64,000 nucleotides of DNA, taken from positions 5,906,915-5,970,914 of the forward strand of contig NW_006499563.1 of the NCBI RefSeq assembly GCF_000471905.2, written 5' to 3'. The notes beneath the pieces are model-generated. The model made no database searches. It saw nothing but the letters and a program-made list of their open reading frames with translations, and was not told the origin of the DNA. The translations under genes and the position numbers were made by a program. The stretch comes from Amborella trichopoda. Taxonomy: Eukaryota; Streptophyta; Magnoliopsida; Amborellales; Amborellaceae. This document shows, piece by piece, positions 1-11,439 of the stretch (the stretch's first letter is position 1; every line of letters begins with the position of its first letter).

Positions 1-784
1 GAGTCGGATCGTGCTCAAATTTGGTAAGCGTGTTCATCTCGTCAAGACGAGCATTTTGATATGTGGTATGCCTCGTGACGATGCCCGAGCAAAATTAGAG
101 AGAATTTGCTGATCTGTGAAGAAAATTGCAACAAATTTAGCAACAGCATGCCTCACTCAACGGTAAAATCATGGCGCTCGCGTACCCAATCGACATGAAA
201 CTAATTGGATTATGTATGTAAGGTCTGAGGCTATCTTTGGACTAAACCCCGCACAAATGAACGATTGGATTTCACACATGGAGGCATAAAAGTTGTTGTA
301 AATTCCAGTAGTTGGATTTCAAGATTTCGGCCAAAAATGCAAGACAACAAAATCTTCATTCGAACACGAAATCGAGCTGCATTTGTTGCAACCTGATCGT
401 GACAACAAGATCAGTGTGATTAAGTGAAGAAATAAAAGAAACAAATCATGGAACGAGCTCACTATTGATTCAAAGTTTTGAAGATTCATCCTAAAATCAA
501 GTCTTATGATCATGGCTAGAAATTGATGTCAAATCGATCGACAAGCTGAGCTCTATGAGAAAAAATAATCTTTAGATCAAACGTGCATAAGAACAACCCC
601 AGATCAGCCACGAAAGATCACGCGAGTTCTCGGGCAGTAGTAGGGACTGTTTTGGAATTCCACACATTGTTAAGTAAGGGTAGAGCAATCTTTTTGCACC
701 CATTTTTAGAATTTATTTTAATTCAATTAAATTGTAATTATCTTCAATTTTAAGTCATTTTTGGGGGTCCACCCATGCTTGAGC

Positions 785-860
785 CCAATTCTATATAAAC
801 ATGCAAAGCTAAATTGTAAAGGACCTTCGGTTCATTTCTTGAATCAATCAATAAAGTTTC
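785..860 (+). promoter_or_regulatory. LTR promoter TATA box and adjacent poly(A) signal
   Basis: CTATATAAAC at 791-800 is followed about 50 bp later by AATAAA at 850-855. The same pair recurs in LTRs 2, 3 and 4. It implies a transcription start near 825 and a very short R region of about 50 bp, with the rest of the LTR transcribed as a long U5 leader. Confidence 0.65.
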
Positions 861-1179
861 AATTTTTGCTTGAGTTCGTGGGTGCTTCTTGGAGAGAGAG
901 AGAGGAAAGAGAAGAAAAGGACCGATACCCTTTAGTAAGGTAATTTTCTCTCTCCTCCTCTTTCTCTCTCATCTCTTTCTCTTTCTCTCTCCTTCCCTCT
1001 TTTTCTCTCCTCCCTTATTTCTCTCTCCTCCCTTCCTCTCATCTCTATCTCTCTCTTCTTCTCATCTCTATCTCTCATTTTTCTCTCTTCTTGTCATTTT
1101 ATCTCTCTTTCTCTCTCCTAATCTATATCTTCCCTTCTCGTCTCTATCTCTCTTTCTCTCTCCTCTCTTCCTAATGTAG

Positions 1180-1640
1180 CTGACGATGCTTAACTACTTG
1201 TGTCCTTTTCTCTCTTGTCTTCCCAACACAGTCGGGGATGCTCAGCTACTTGTGTCCTTCTCTCTCTTCTATTCCTAACATAGCCGACAATGCTCACTGC
1301 CGCCTGTGTACTTATCTCTCTTCTCTTCCTAACATAGTTGACGATGTCAAGCACCACTTGTGTCCTCTATCTCCTCTTCTCCTAACACAGCTGGCGATGC
1401 CCAGTGCCGCCTGTGTCCTCTCTCTCTTTTCTCTTCTCCTAACATAACCGGTGATGCCCAGCGTCGCCTGTGTCCTCTCTCCTCTTCTCCTAACACAGCC
1501 GACGACACTCAACGTCGCTTGTGTCTTCTCTCTCTTTCCTCTTCTCCTAACACAGTCGGTGATGCCTAGTGCCACCTGTGTGTTCTCTTTCCTCTCCTCC
1601 TAACACAGCCTGTGATGCTTAGCATCGTTGTGTCCTCCCC
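1180..1640 (+). repeat. LTR hairpin minisatellite, type A
   Basis: About eight to nine imperfect units of roughly 50-56 bp. Each has the pattern AACACAG-(C/T)CGGNGATGCCCAG-CRCCGCCTGTGTCC followed by a CTCTCTTCTCCT spacer. It corresponds to the better preserved array at 3945-4730. Confidence 0.7.
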
Positions 1641-3529
1641 TCCTTTATTTTTCTTCTTCTCCTTCTTTCTATTCTCTTCTTCTTCTCTAATCCTACTTCT
1701 CATTCTCTCTCTATGATCTCCATTCTTTCTGTTATTCTTTCCTTGATTAAGAGGGGTTGAGATTAGCCTTCCATGGTAGTATTATTGCTTAACCGTAATG
1801 TTGTTGTGCTAGAATTATTGTGCCCACTTTATTTCTATGACAGACTAACCATCATGTCTAGTTAGTCAGAATTGGTATTGACGTCAAGTAGTAATTCTGT
1901 TGAGCTGACTTGAGTTACCGAGCTCGTTTGACTGCCACATCAAGCCAATTACTTACCAGCTTAGTCATTGTCTTGATCTCCCCGCCTGATCAAGTTCATC
2001 TCACCCCCATCTTTCTTCTCTCATTATTCTCTTCTTCTTTTTGAATGTGCACGCTTGTGTACGTTCACTCGAAGGCAAGGTGAGGTCTGTTGACCCACCT
2101 ATCTTGAAACATTTACCATATGTGTGTTCTTGCAGAAATCAGGATAATACCAGCTATGGGAGGCGATTCCAAACCAATTTTACTATGGGTGGTTTTCATC
2201 ATGATCTAAGAGGGCACCCATGTTGTTTGAACACGTTGTTCAGCACCTTGGTCCCTGATGCAGAATAAAGAGGAAGAAGGTCTTAGCCTACAAAAAAAGT
2301 GAAAATTTTGATAGTCTCAAAATAGCAACAGAATTGGTCAAGATATTCTTCAGTACTCCAAAAGGCCATCTGCCGAGTTTCATTACGATCAGACATATCT
2401 AAGGAAACTAACACAAAGAAACAATTTAAAAAAAATTAGCCTCTAGCACATTGAAATGGACCCCGTAACTAGAACTATATTTTTTGTGCATCAAATTGTT
2501 GTGGGACTATCGCCATTGGATACGGCATGATCGAAAACCTATATGAGTCAAGTATCAGCTTAATCGGGTACTCCAAGACAAAGTCAGGGGTAAATTACCG
2601 AAAAGAGGTGGGATACACATTATTCCCGTGTGGGCACCTTACACCAAAACACCATTAAAGGTAGTTGTTTTTACAGTCTCAGGCAATGAATTTCGGGGCC
2701 CATATGTCAGTCATTCGGAATCAGATTGTGCTCAATTTTTGTGAACGTCTTTGTCTCATTAAAATGAGCGATCCTATATGTGGTACGCCTTGTGTCGATG
2801 CCCGACAAAGAAGAAAAACAAGAGGGAAGTTGCTGATCCGTGAAGAAAGTTGTAAACCTTTTTACAGCAGCGTGCCCCCCTTCGACGACCAAATCACGAC
2901 GCTGACATTCTCGATCAGCATGAAACCAATTGCATTATGTGCGTAAGGTCCATGGCTATCTCTTGTCCAAACCCCGCGTATGATGAACTGATGGATTTCA
3001 CACACAAAGGCGTTGAAGCTGCTGTAAATTCTGCGTGCTCGATTTCAAGATTTCGGTAAAAACTCAAGACGACAAAATCTTCATCTGAACACGAAATCGA
3101 GCTACGTTTTTTACAACGTGATTATGACGGCACGCTCAGTGTGATTCAGTGAAGAAAATGCAGAAAACATCAAGGAACGAGCATATTATCAATCTGAAAT
3201 TTTCAAGTTCATCCAAAATTCAAGTCTCATGGTCGTGGCTTAAAAACACGATCCATGGCTCGAAATTGATATCAAATCGATCGTCATGCCGAGCTATACA
3301 AAAAAATAATCATCTTTTGATGAAATGGGCAAAAAAACAACTCCGAATCAGTCATGAAAGATCACGCAAGTTCTCGTGGAGCAGCAGGGACTGTTATAGA
3401 ATTCCAAACATTATTAGGCAGGGGCAAAACAGTCCTTTTGCACTCATTTTTAGAATTTCTTTTAATTGAGTAAAATTGTAACTATCTTCAATTTTAAGTA
3501 GTTTTTGGGTGTCCACTCATGTTTGAGCC

Positions 3530-3600
3530 TAATTCAATATAAGCATGCAAAGCCAAATTATAAAAGGGTTGGGATTCATTTCTTCAATCAATCAATAAAG
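3530..3600 (+). promoter_or_regulatory. LTR 2 TATA box and poly(A) signal
   Basis: CAATATAAG at 3535-3543 (first T of the usual TATATAA changed) and AATAAA at 3594-3599, with the same spacing as in LTR 1. Confidence 0.6.
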
Positions 3601-3944
3601 ACTTCATTTTTGCTTAAGCTCGTGAGTGCATCTTGGAGAGAGAGAGAGGTGAGAGAAGAAAAGGATCGGTAACCTTCGGCAAGGTAATTTTTACTCTCCT
3701 CCCCTCTTTCTCTCTCCTCTCCTCTTTCTTGCCTCTCTCTTCTTTTCATCTTCATCTCTCCCTTTCTCTCTCTTATTTCTCATCTCTATCTCTCTTCTTC
3801 TCATCTCTTTATCTCTCTCCTATTTTTCATCTCTATCTCTCTTCTTCTCTCTCTTTCTTCTTCTCACCTTTATCTCTCTCCTCTTTATCATCTCTATATC
3901 TCTCTCTCTCTTCTTCTCATCTTTATCTCTCTCCCCGCTCTCCT

Positions 3945-4730
3945 TCTAAACACAGCCGGCGATGCTAGCGCCGACTATGTCTTCTTTCTTCTCTTCCTTT
4001 AAACACAGCCGGTGAAGCCTACCACCGATTGTATCTTATCTCTCTTCTTTATCTAATACAGTCTGTGAAGTCTAGTGTCAACTGCATCTTCTCTCACTTC
4101 TCTGTCAATTACAGTCGGCAAAGCCTAGCGCCAACTATTTCTTCTCTTTGTTCTCTGTCAAATACAGTCGGTGAAGCTTAGCACCGACTGCATCTTCTCT
4201 CTGTTCTTTATCTAATACAATCAGTGAAGGCTAGCACCGACTATATCTTCTCTCTCTTCTTTATCTAATACAGTCTGTGAAGCCTAGCTCCAATGCATCT
4301 TCTCTCTCTTTTCTATTTAATACAGTCAGTGTAGCCTAGTACCAACTGCATCTTCTCTCTCTTCTCTATCTAATACAATCGGTGAAGCCTAGTGCCGACT
4401 ATGTCTTCTCTCTCTTCTCTTACTAGCACAGCCGGTGATGCCCAACGCTGAATGTGTCTTCTCTCTCCTCACTTCTTAAACACAACTGATGAAGCCTAGC
4501 ACTTACTGTGTCCTTTTTCTCTCTTCTCTTTCCAAACCAGTCGGTGATGCCCAGCACCGACTGTGTCTTCTCTCTCTTCACCTCTTAAACACAGTCAACG
4601 AAGCCTATGTTTCCTGTGTTCATCTCTCTCTTCTCTTTCCAACCCAACCGACGATTCCTAGTGCTGACTGTGTCTTTCCTTCTCTTCCTCTTCCAACATA
4701 GCTGGCGATGCTCAGCACCAACTGTGTCTC
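3945..4730 (+). repeat. 53-bp hairpin minisatellite in LTR 2, about 15 units
   Basis: Units start near 3951, 4005, 4058, 4110, 4163, 4216, 4269, 4321, 4374, 4428, 4481, 4534, 4590, 4643 and 4697, a regular spacing of about 53 bp. The unit core reads CAGTCGG - 12 nt - CCGACTG, so each unit can fold into a 7-bp stem, for example at 4163 and 4534. Units are separated by CT-rich spacers. Stem arms often change together but not always, so compensatory change cannot be claimed by eye. Confidence 0.8.
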
Positions 4731-5539
4731 TCACCCTCTTTTCTCCTTCATTCTCTCTTCTCTCACACTTTTCTTCTTCTTTCTTTCTTTTCCTCTCTTT
4801 CTCTTCTCTTTCTTATTCTCTTACTTCTTACTCTCTCTTTATGACTTTCATTCATTCTATTAGCCTTTCGTTTGATTAAGAAGGGTTGAGATTAGCCTCT
4901 TATGGTAGTCATGTCGTCTAGCCGAATGTTGTTGAGCCAGAATTACTGCACCCGCTATATCACCACGATAGACTAACCATCGTGTCTAGTTAGTTAGTAT
5001 CGGTATTGATGTCTAGTAGTAATCCTGTTGAGCTGATCTGAGTTACTGAGCCCGTTTGACTACCACGTCAGGCCAATTACCCACGAGCTTAGTCACTGTG
5101 TTGATCTCCCTGCTTGGTCAAATTCTTCACTCCCCCATCTTTCTTCTCTCATTCTTTCGTTCCTCTTTTGAATGTGCATGCTTATGTACGTTCACCCAAA
5201 AGGCCAGGTGAGGTCCACTGACCCACCTGTCTTATAATCTTTGCCATATATGTGTGATTGCAGAAAATAGGAGAATACAAGCAAAGGGAGGCGATTCCGA
5301 ACTAGGTTTATTACTGGGGGGCTTTTTTCATGATCGTGAAGGGTGCCCATGCGAACCAGCCTGAGTTAGTCTCAAACCCACCTTAAATTCCTCTCTCATC
5401 GATTGGTAATACCTGCCCTTGTTCTTGAATGAGGTTCCCTAGAGAGCGATCTCAAACGTCTTGGGTCTCCTCAGAAACCCGAGACGTGTACCTCCCAATC
5501 ATCTAGATCCAGAAGGCGAGATCAAGGCACTTAACCAGC

Positions 5540-5559
5540 TTGACGACTCCACTGAGGAC
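5540..5559 (+). promoter_or_regulatory. Primer-binding site, copy 1
   Basis: TTGACGACTCCACTGAGGAC lies two bases after the LTR end CA. It differs at two positions from the copy 2 site at 19744. The form TTGGCG(A/G)CTCC is typical of minus-strand primer sites of Tat-group elements. The exact tRNA was not determined. Confidence 0.65.
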
Positions 5560-5858
5560 TTACTACCCCTTAGTCAGATCATTCTTGGTTGGCTAGTTTC
5601 TTCTTTTATTATTTGCTTTTATCTATTAACACTTCACTTATGGCTTGCAGGTTTTGTAACCCATTGATCCGGGTTGGGGATTTTCTTATCCATGCATTCG
5701 TGAATATCCCTAAGGAACAAGTTCTTTCAACTTCGTTCCCAGCCATCCTTTTGATCAAAGACACCTTGTCTAGCTCCTAGGTCTTAAGCTGGACTGGTGT
5801 AAGGTGGGACATTAAAGTCCCTCACTCCCCATCTCCTCACTCTGGTGGAAACTCCACC
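5560..5858 (+). other. 5' untranslated leader of copy 1
   Basis: About 300 bp between PBS and the gag start, matching 19764-20056 of copy 2. It contains ATGGCTTGCAGGTTTTGTAACCC (two parts: 5640 onward), which has the look of a splice acceptor, but no coding feature is seen. Confidence 0.5.
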
Positions 5859-8800
5859 ATGGCACCTTACATCGGCAACACTTCTGTTGCCACACACAGC
5901 ATGCACCTAGCCACCAGCAAGTCACTTGCCAGTTGTGTTTCGGAAGTATGCCGGAAGGCTACCCAGTCCCTTTCTATAAAAGGTAAGCAAGTTGCCATTG
6001 CTTCTGTGGGTCGCTGCAAGGGTGGCCCTTCTGTTACCTCGAGTCCATGTCCAGGATCGAACCTTCCAAGGCCAAGTCTTGCGCATGGTACTCATATTCA
6101 TCCCATTGCAGGGGGCAATTCCATGTCTACGCCACCCCGAGTACATAGGAGATGACCTTCTCGTGCTCCTACTATGCACACACAAGCGAACCTTGTGAGC
6201 AGCAGACCACTACCTGTTCTCTTACAGACACCTGCTCGCAGTTCTCGGCCTCCTAAGGCTAGACCACTTGCTCGAGCCTGGGTTGACCCCCAAGTCATCT
6301 TTGATCATTTTTTACGAGGCGCACACGCATCGTCGTCACAGACAGCCCCACACCCTCGACTTAGGCCTCCTCATGGGTCAACCCTGCTCTTGCATGCTCC
6401 TACTTCTTCGAGCAAGCATCTTCAGCCTTGGTATTCGAAGACCTTCCCCAAGAATACCATCCTAAACCAGCCCCATTATTTTGGTCATGTCTCTGGAGCC
6501 CACAAGAGAGCTCGGGGTAAAGACTTGATGGAAGATCGAGTCCTTCATCCTCCCCAGCCCAAGATGACCCCGGTCCTTGGCCATCATCCCTTGCCCCACC
6601 TGATGGAGACGGCTTTCTCTTGTGCAAGAAGAGCCGATCAGCCGCAATCCCAATCACAGTTTTGGCGCGAGGTCCATTAAAGCCTCAAAGAAAATGTGAT
6701 AGAGGTCTACAAATTTTGGCTAAGGAAGTGACCAAGGTAATCAAAATAATCAGTTATGAAGACCCTCTTCACCTGAATCCCTTCTACCCTCTTCAGACGA
6801 CGAAACTTGAAGAAGAGATCCATGAACCCTGCACTATGTTTAGTGTCGTAGAAGATGACCCCGCCACGCAGTAGCCACGGTCCCAAGACCATCCAGAACC
6901 GGTCCTAACACAATCGACATACAAGAGTCGAGTCCAGTCGTGGCACGCTGGGCCCCTGCTGACTGACCTACCACACACGACCCGTCAAGTTCGCAACCCC
7001 TCAGCTACGAGTAACATTGACCTCCATAGAGAAAAAGTCAGCGTAATGGTTGTAAGTGAGCTTGACGATGCGCAGGAAGAGCGCATGAACAAATTCGAAG
7101 ATATGGTGCGCGTGATGATGGAAAAGATTGATCGTATAGACGCTGCACACCAATCAGCTAACCATGAGGTCAATTCCCATCACTCAGATGGTGCACATCC
7201 AAGGCAGCCCCTTTTCTCTGCCTCACAGGACAATTTTACCCCTTACTTCATCTCTTAGGCGGACATTGATGCTATGGTGACCCATAGCCTGAAGAACAAA
7301 GTGTGACGCTTAACCAAAGGTTGTACCCTTCATACATTGACTAGTCCCGTTTGCCTTAGATTATAAGAAAGGGAAGTTTCCTCTATTCGAAGGAGCCATG
7401 TTTCTGAACCAGCATATTTCCCACTTCCATGCAGCATGTCGAGAAATAGCAACCGATAGGAGACTTCTTCTCTGTCAGTTTGTTGAAACCCTTGATGGCC
7501 TAGCTTTTCAATGGTACGCTCGACTCCCTCCAAACTCAGTACATACATGGCAGGAAATGGAGAGTTTGTTCTATCAGCACTTCTATGAGGTCGAGAGAGA
7601 GGTCCAAACCATTGACCTTCTCACCCTAACTCAAGACCTCGAGGATCCCGTAGACTAGATCATATCAAGATGGAGAAATTTGGTTGCTCGCTATCCTAAT
7701 CCGATGCCTGAGAAGGAAGTAGTCCAAACTTGTTTGTAGAACATGCAACCCGAGATTACTCTACACGTTGAGGCCTCTAATCTGACTTTCATGTTAGAGT
7801 TGATCTATAAATCAGTCTGCATAGAAAGTCTGTTAGCTCGGTTGGTCACGACAACAACCAGCTAGCTCTACGAATAATCGGGGTAATGGTAACCCTCGGA
7901 CTAACACTTGAGGCAACCAATAAAAAGGAGTAATCAGTGAAGCCGTCACGGTCACTGATCCCAAGAAGTCTCCCTCTCAAACTTTAGACCTCTCCAAGGG
8001 ATGAGCACAACGAAAACAATGCCCCTTGCAAGCAAGCAACAACAGTCGTACAATCGAGTACCCCCGTCAACGAATCTTAGTCAGGATGATTATGCCACCA
8101 TGCATAGGAATAAGATTTACCCCTTTGGGAAGGAATGGGTCCTTGCACTACTCCGCTTATTATTGGAACAGAATATGATTAAGCTTCTAGAAGCCAAGTT
8201 CCTTGAGCACGCTGGCCTCGACACTCAGGCGAATTATTGTGCTTACCATTAAAGGATTAATCATCCTACAGAGACTACTACACGCTAAAAGATATTATCG
8301 AGGCCCTGATTCAGAAGGGTCAGAAAAAGCTTGAATATTTAAAGAAGGTCTTCAGGGCAGCAGAAGCCTCCCATGCAGTAACTATCCAAGAGGAAGATGA
8401 AGCCCCTAGTATCCTTCACGCCTTCTTTTTATACTGCTTCAGGAAGGCATAATCGCACCGAAGACCGCAAGGCAGTCTCGATGCCTTGCTCAAGGGACTA
8501 AGGATCGTTGGTGCTCGTATCACCAGGTATGGGGTCACTACTTATGGGAATGCACCAGTTTCTATGATATTTGAAAAGAAAATGCTGGAATGTACGGAGT
8601 TTTACAACATCCCATTACGTGATCCCCAAGCCACTGCTTCATCAGTTAAGAGGAGGACCTCCCAACACAAGACGTTCTCAATAATCATTCTGACTTTGTT
8701 GAACCCTCGACTTCCCATCCATGGATAGTTCACCACGGGAGAAGCAGACTCGAATTCTTTAAGGCAAGAAGCAATTCGCCAAGCTAGGGTTCTTCACAAG

Positions 8801-9904
8801 ACTAGCGAAGCAAATCAAGTACCACCTTAGAAAATGAAAAGGAGACGGGCACCGAGAGCCGCTCGACGGAGAAACAAGATGGCTCAACCACCAATCGAGC
8901 AGGAATTTCTGAAGCCCCTTCCCCCACTGCCAACTTTATTGGATGTTCTCCCTGGCACACTCCTTCTTCCTTCCCATTGAGAGGACCTCCCAGAGTCCTC
9001 TTCAACACACAACAAGTCTAATGAGGATGAGGACATTAAAGCACTCCCCAACGACCTTGGTGAGGGAAAGACCTAAAAGACCCCTTGCACTCGTCCAACC
9101 CTGGCGATGACATAAAAAGCTGCCCAGAGCGGTCTGATGACGGGAACAACCTTAACAGTTCCCCACCTTATAACCCTTCTCCTTCTTCTTCTTCTACTTG
9201 TCATTCTTCCTTGTCTATGTCTCTTGTAGGTACAACCTTGATATGTTCGGACTTCGAAGCTCTTGACAAAGAACTTGAGAGATCAAACATAACTAAAATG
9301 CAACGGAGGCGGTTGAAAAAGATGCTGTCTCAAAAAGCAGGATTCTTGACAGTTGTTGACGCCCTGGCAGCTCATGCAAAAGCACAACCATCCTCTTCAA
9401 AGAAGAACAAACGGTCAAAGCCAAAGAAACCCCAATGGCCCCCTAAGCTTGACTCTGAGAAGAGATTGAGAGACTCAAAGGGGCAGAGTTCCTATTCTCG
9501 GGGAAGCTTGCCACATGGAGCAAATATCAAGAGCATCACACAACACGGGGCAGATGAATCTTAGATTGGGAAAGACGCTGCAACCTCCACTGCAGAAGTC
9601 GGGCACCTTGAAATTTCCTAGTTTGCCGCTATGCTCTGATTCAAATACCAATCTTCCGATTCTACGGCTCCCTGGGCTCCTTTCTAATCCGAATACCTTA
9701 AACAATCCACCTATCCTCCAATTCCCCGTGATATCTCCGACTCAATCTTTTTCAAAACCTCGAACCTCCATCATCCAAACCAAGCCCACTTTGCAATCAA
9801 GTCAGCCAGTAGGCCAAAATAAACCTCTTCCACCCAGACCTATTCCTCAACCCAAGAAACCACCCAAACCAGTGGCAGAACTAGGAGCACAAAGCCTTGA
9901 CTAA
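5859..9904 (+). pseudogene. gag: gag pseudogene, copy 1
   Basis: Degenerate nucleocapsid/capsid gene of a Ty3/gypsy element. The ATG at 5859 sits in a good plant start context (CACCATGGC). Homology with copy 2 begins exactly here. The N-terminal part is Pro/Ser/His-rich (5859-6680). A short charged helix follows at 7046-7180, then the retrotransposon gag core at 7380-7850 with the hallmarks QFVETLDG, FQWYARLPP and HTWQEME-x-LFYQHFYEV. A C-terminal segment at 8090-8290 ends in NYCAYH, a gag zinc-knuckle-like motif whose last cysteine is not visible. The distal region (9085-9904) is Ser/Pro-rich with a K-rich patch. Stops (for example 7258, 7656 and 8250) and frame changes break it, so it cannot give a full product. 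Family assignment is solid; lineage is inferred. Confidence 0.85.
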
Positions 9905-11400
9905 GAAAAGGTGAAATATGATGTGATATGACATCTAAAGAAGCTTCCAGCACTTCTCAGCATTTACAACGCCCTTATGCTCTCAAAGGATTACCAGATG
10001 GCTTTAGTCTAGGATCTTTCTAACTCGGAGGTGTATCAGACTGAAGTAGAACTCATTGAGGTAGATTTGGTGATTTGACAAGGATGTATGCTAATCACCT
10101 TTTCAAAAGACAATTTGTAGCTAGGGGAAAAGTTTCATAATCGACCCCTCTTTGTCACTGGAGAATTACATGCATGCCCCATCAACCGAATCATGTTAGA
10201 TGGAGGGTCCGCAGTTAACCTCATCCCAAGGAGGATCCTTACTCGATTGGGATTAGGGTCCGAGGATATTACTTCGATCTATGTCACAGTCCAAGGGTTC
10301 AACCAGTCAGAAGAGAAGCCAGCTAACACAGTTTTCCTAGTTTCATGTAACCGACACCGACACTTCCTACAACATTCTCCTTGGTCGGCCATGGCTTCAT
10401 GATCAGGGAGTGGTTCCATGAATGTTGCATCAGTGCTTCAAGTATAGTAGAGATGGGAGACAAGCATACAGTCTATGATGACAAAAGACCATTTCCTATA
10501 GCCGAAACTCACTATGCTGATGCTAAATATTACATCACAGATCTGGTGTCGCCTCAAAAGCTGAATGAGGAGGATCACAAGTCTGCAATGAAGATAGGAT
10601 CTTCGCCTCATGAGGATGTGGGGGAACATTGGTAAACCTGTTCAAGGAAGAGGTGAGGTAAGGGAAAACTCTTCCTTTAACTATATTCTTTCTAGCATCC
10701 CCGCAATCATCCCTGAAGAAACCCCTTCTTCACTTTGAGAGGAGTCCTCGGCCTCTGCCCCCAGTTCTGGACCACCTTGATCAGAAGATGAACCAGAAAT
10801 CATCTCTGAGATTGAGTAAGTTATGGGGATAGAATTCCCAACTCCAAAGATCACCTATATGCCGGACCATCAAAACGTTTTACACATTCCCATCACACTC
10901 TTGAAAGCAAGAGTGGCGTGCCAACCGCTGCGAAAGATTTTTCAAAACCCAGTTGCTATAAGCATAGAGGATGCTCCTCGAATCATAGACCAGTCACAAG
11001 TTTTATACTTTCCAGGTACCATGGGAGGAGAGTAGTTTGAGAAAGGACAGTCCTCTTCCCCTCAAGAGCACGATACCCTAGCTGAGTTAAGGAGCGAGGT
11101 GCACAGTCTCATGAGCCAATTGGAGGTTATGCGCGCTGTTCAAAACATCTCAAGGAGTTCATGCCTGAGACCAAAAGCTATGATGAGTTTGAAGTAAACG
11201 CACCACTAATGGAGGCCAAAGCCCCTCCTGATTAGACTATTTACAATGAACAGGCCCGTCAAATAATGAGGAAAATAAATTATGAGCCCTTAGCCAATCA
11301 AACTTTAAAAGGAGAGAAAGCGACGACTCCCCATATTTAAGTCATTGAAGCCATAGCAACCCGTCACCGAGCTAAACAAGGCTTAGGGTATTAGCCTCTT
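9905..11400 (+). pseudogene. pro: Aspartic protease region of the polyprotein, copy 1
   Basis: Continues gag in the same polyprotein. A conserved lead-in (KVKYDVI, PALLSIYNALMLSKDY) precedes the protease core: NRPLFVTGELHACPIN then MLDGGSAVNLIPRRIL at about 10193, where DGGS carries the catalytic aspartate of retropepsins. VQGFNQS follows. The usual PWLH...GVVPSTLHQCFKY block is frameshifted near 10340-10450. The remainder (YADAKYY, then HIPI-TLLKARV at 10880) reaches NYEPLANQTLKGE at 11280 and AKQGLGY at about 11375-11395. Several stops are present. Everything normally following (RT, RNase H, integrase core) is missing, and the sequence passes straight into the integrase C-terminus. Confidence 0.85.
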
Positions 11401-11439
11401 GAGGTAATGAAACCATACAACAAATAAAAAAAAAAGAAC

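Larger units (their letters stand above)
1..2222 (+). mobile_element. LTR fragment 1 (type A), 5' truncated by window edge
   Basis: Partial + strand LTR of the main family. Its start aligns with the middle of the LTRs at about 31090 and 17360. In order it holds U3 sequence, a TATA box (791), a poly(A) signal (850), a GA-rich stretch, a CT-rich tract (941-1170), a hairpin minisatellite (1180-1640) and U5 sequence. At about 2222, after the words GGGCACCCATG, it stops matching the usual U5 continuation (compare 5347) and jumps to U3-like sequence of the next LTR. The last roughly 190 bp of U5 are therefore missing, as expected from an LTR-LTR recombination. Small ORFs inside it (for example 889-1179) are translations of CT-rich repeats and are not genes. 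Confidence 0.75.
2223..5537 (+). mobile_element. LTR 2 (type A), 5' LTR of copy 1
   Basis: A + strand LTR entered inside U3 and running to a clean U5 end TTAACCA at 5531-5537. Two bases later a PBS-like motif begins, which fixes this end as the 3' border of a 5' LTR. It contains TATA at 3535, AATAAA at 3594, a possible splice donor AAG|GTAATTT at 3684, the hairpin array at 3945-4730 and a possible acceptor TGATTGCAG at 5263. Its 5' edge is not defined, because the sequence is fused to LTR fragment 1. LTR terminal bases TGGTTA...TAACCA are inferred from the reversed copies at 47864 and 62803. Confidence 0.75.

Noticed and set aside
889..1179. Serine/leucine/phenylalanine-rich ORFs over CT-rich tracts (also 3633-3968, 17715-17991, 31898-32299)
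   Set aside because: These translate CTCTCTTTCTC repeats of the LTR. Membrane-protein appearance is a composition artefact.
3945..4730. Regular 53-bp repeats considered as a CRISPR array
   Set aside because: Spacers are low-complexity CT tracts, repeats are imperfect, no cas genes are present and the context is a plant retrotransposon LTR.
5922..6657. Several - strand frames over gag (5922-6185, 6098-6298, 6400-6657)
   Set aside because: Shadows of the + strand gag reading; not conserved as protein in copy 2.
6174..6680. 168-codon Pro/Ser/His-rich ORF as a separate gene
   Set aside because: It is the N-terminal part of gag: the equivalent region of copy 2 (20686-21024) is homologous and in the same position.
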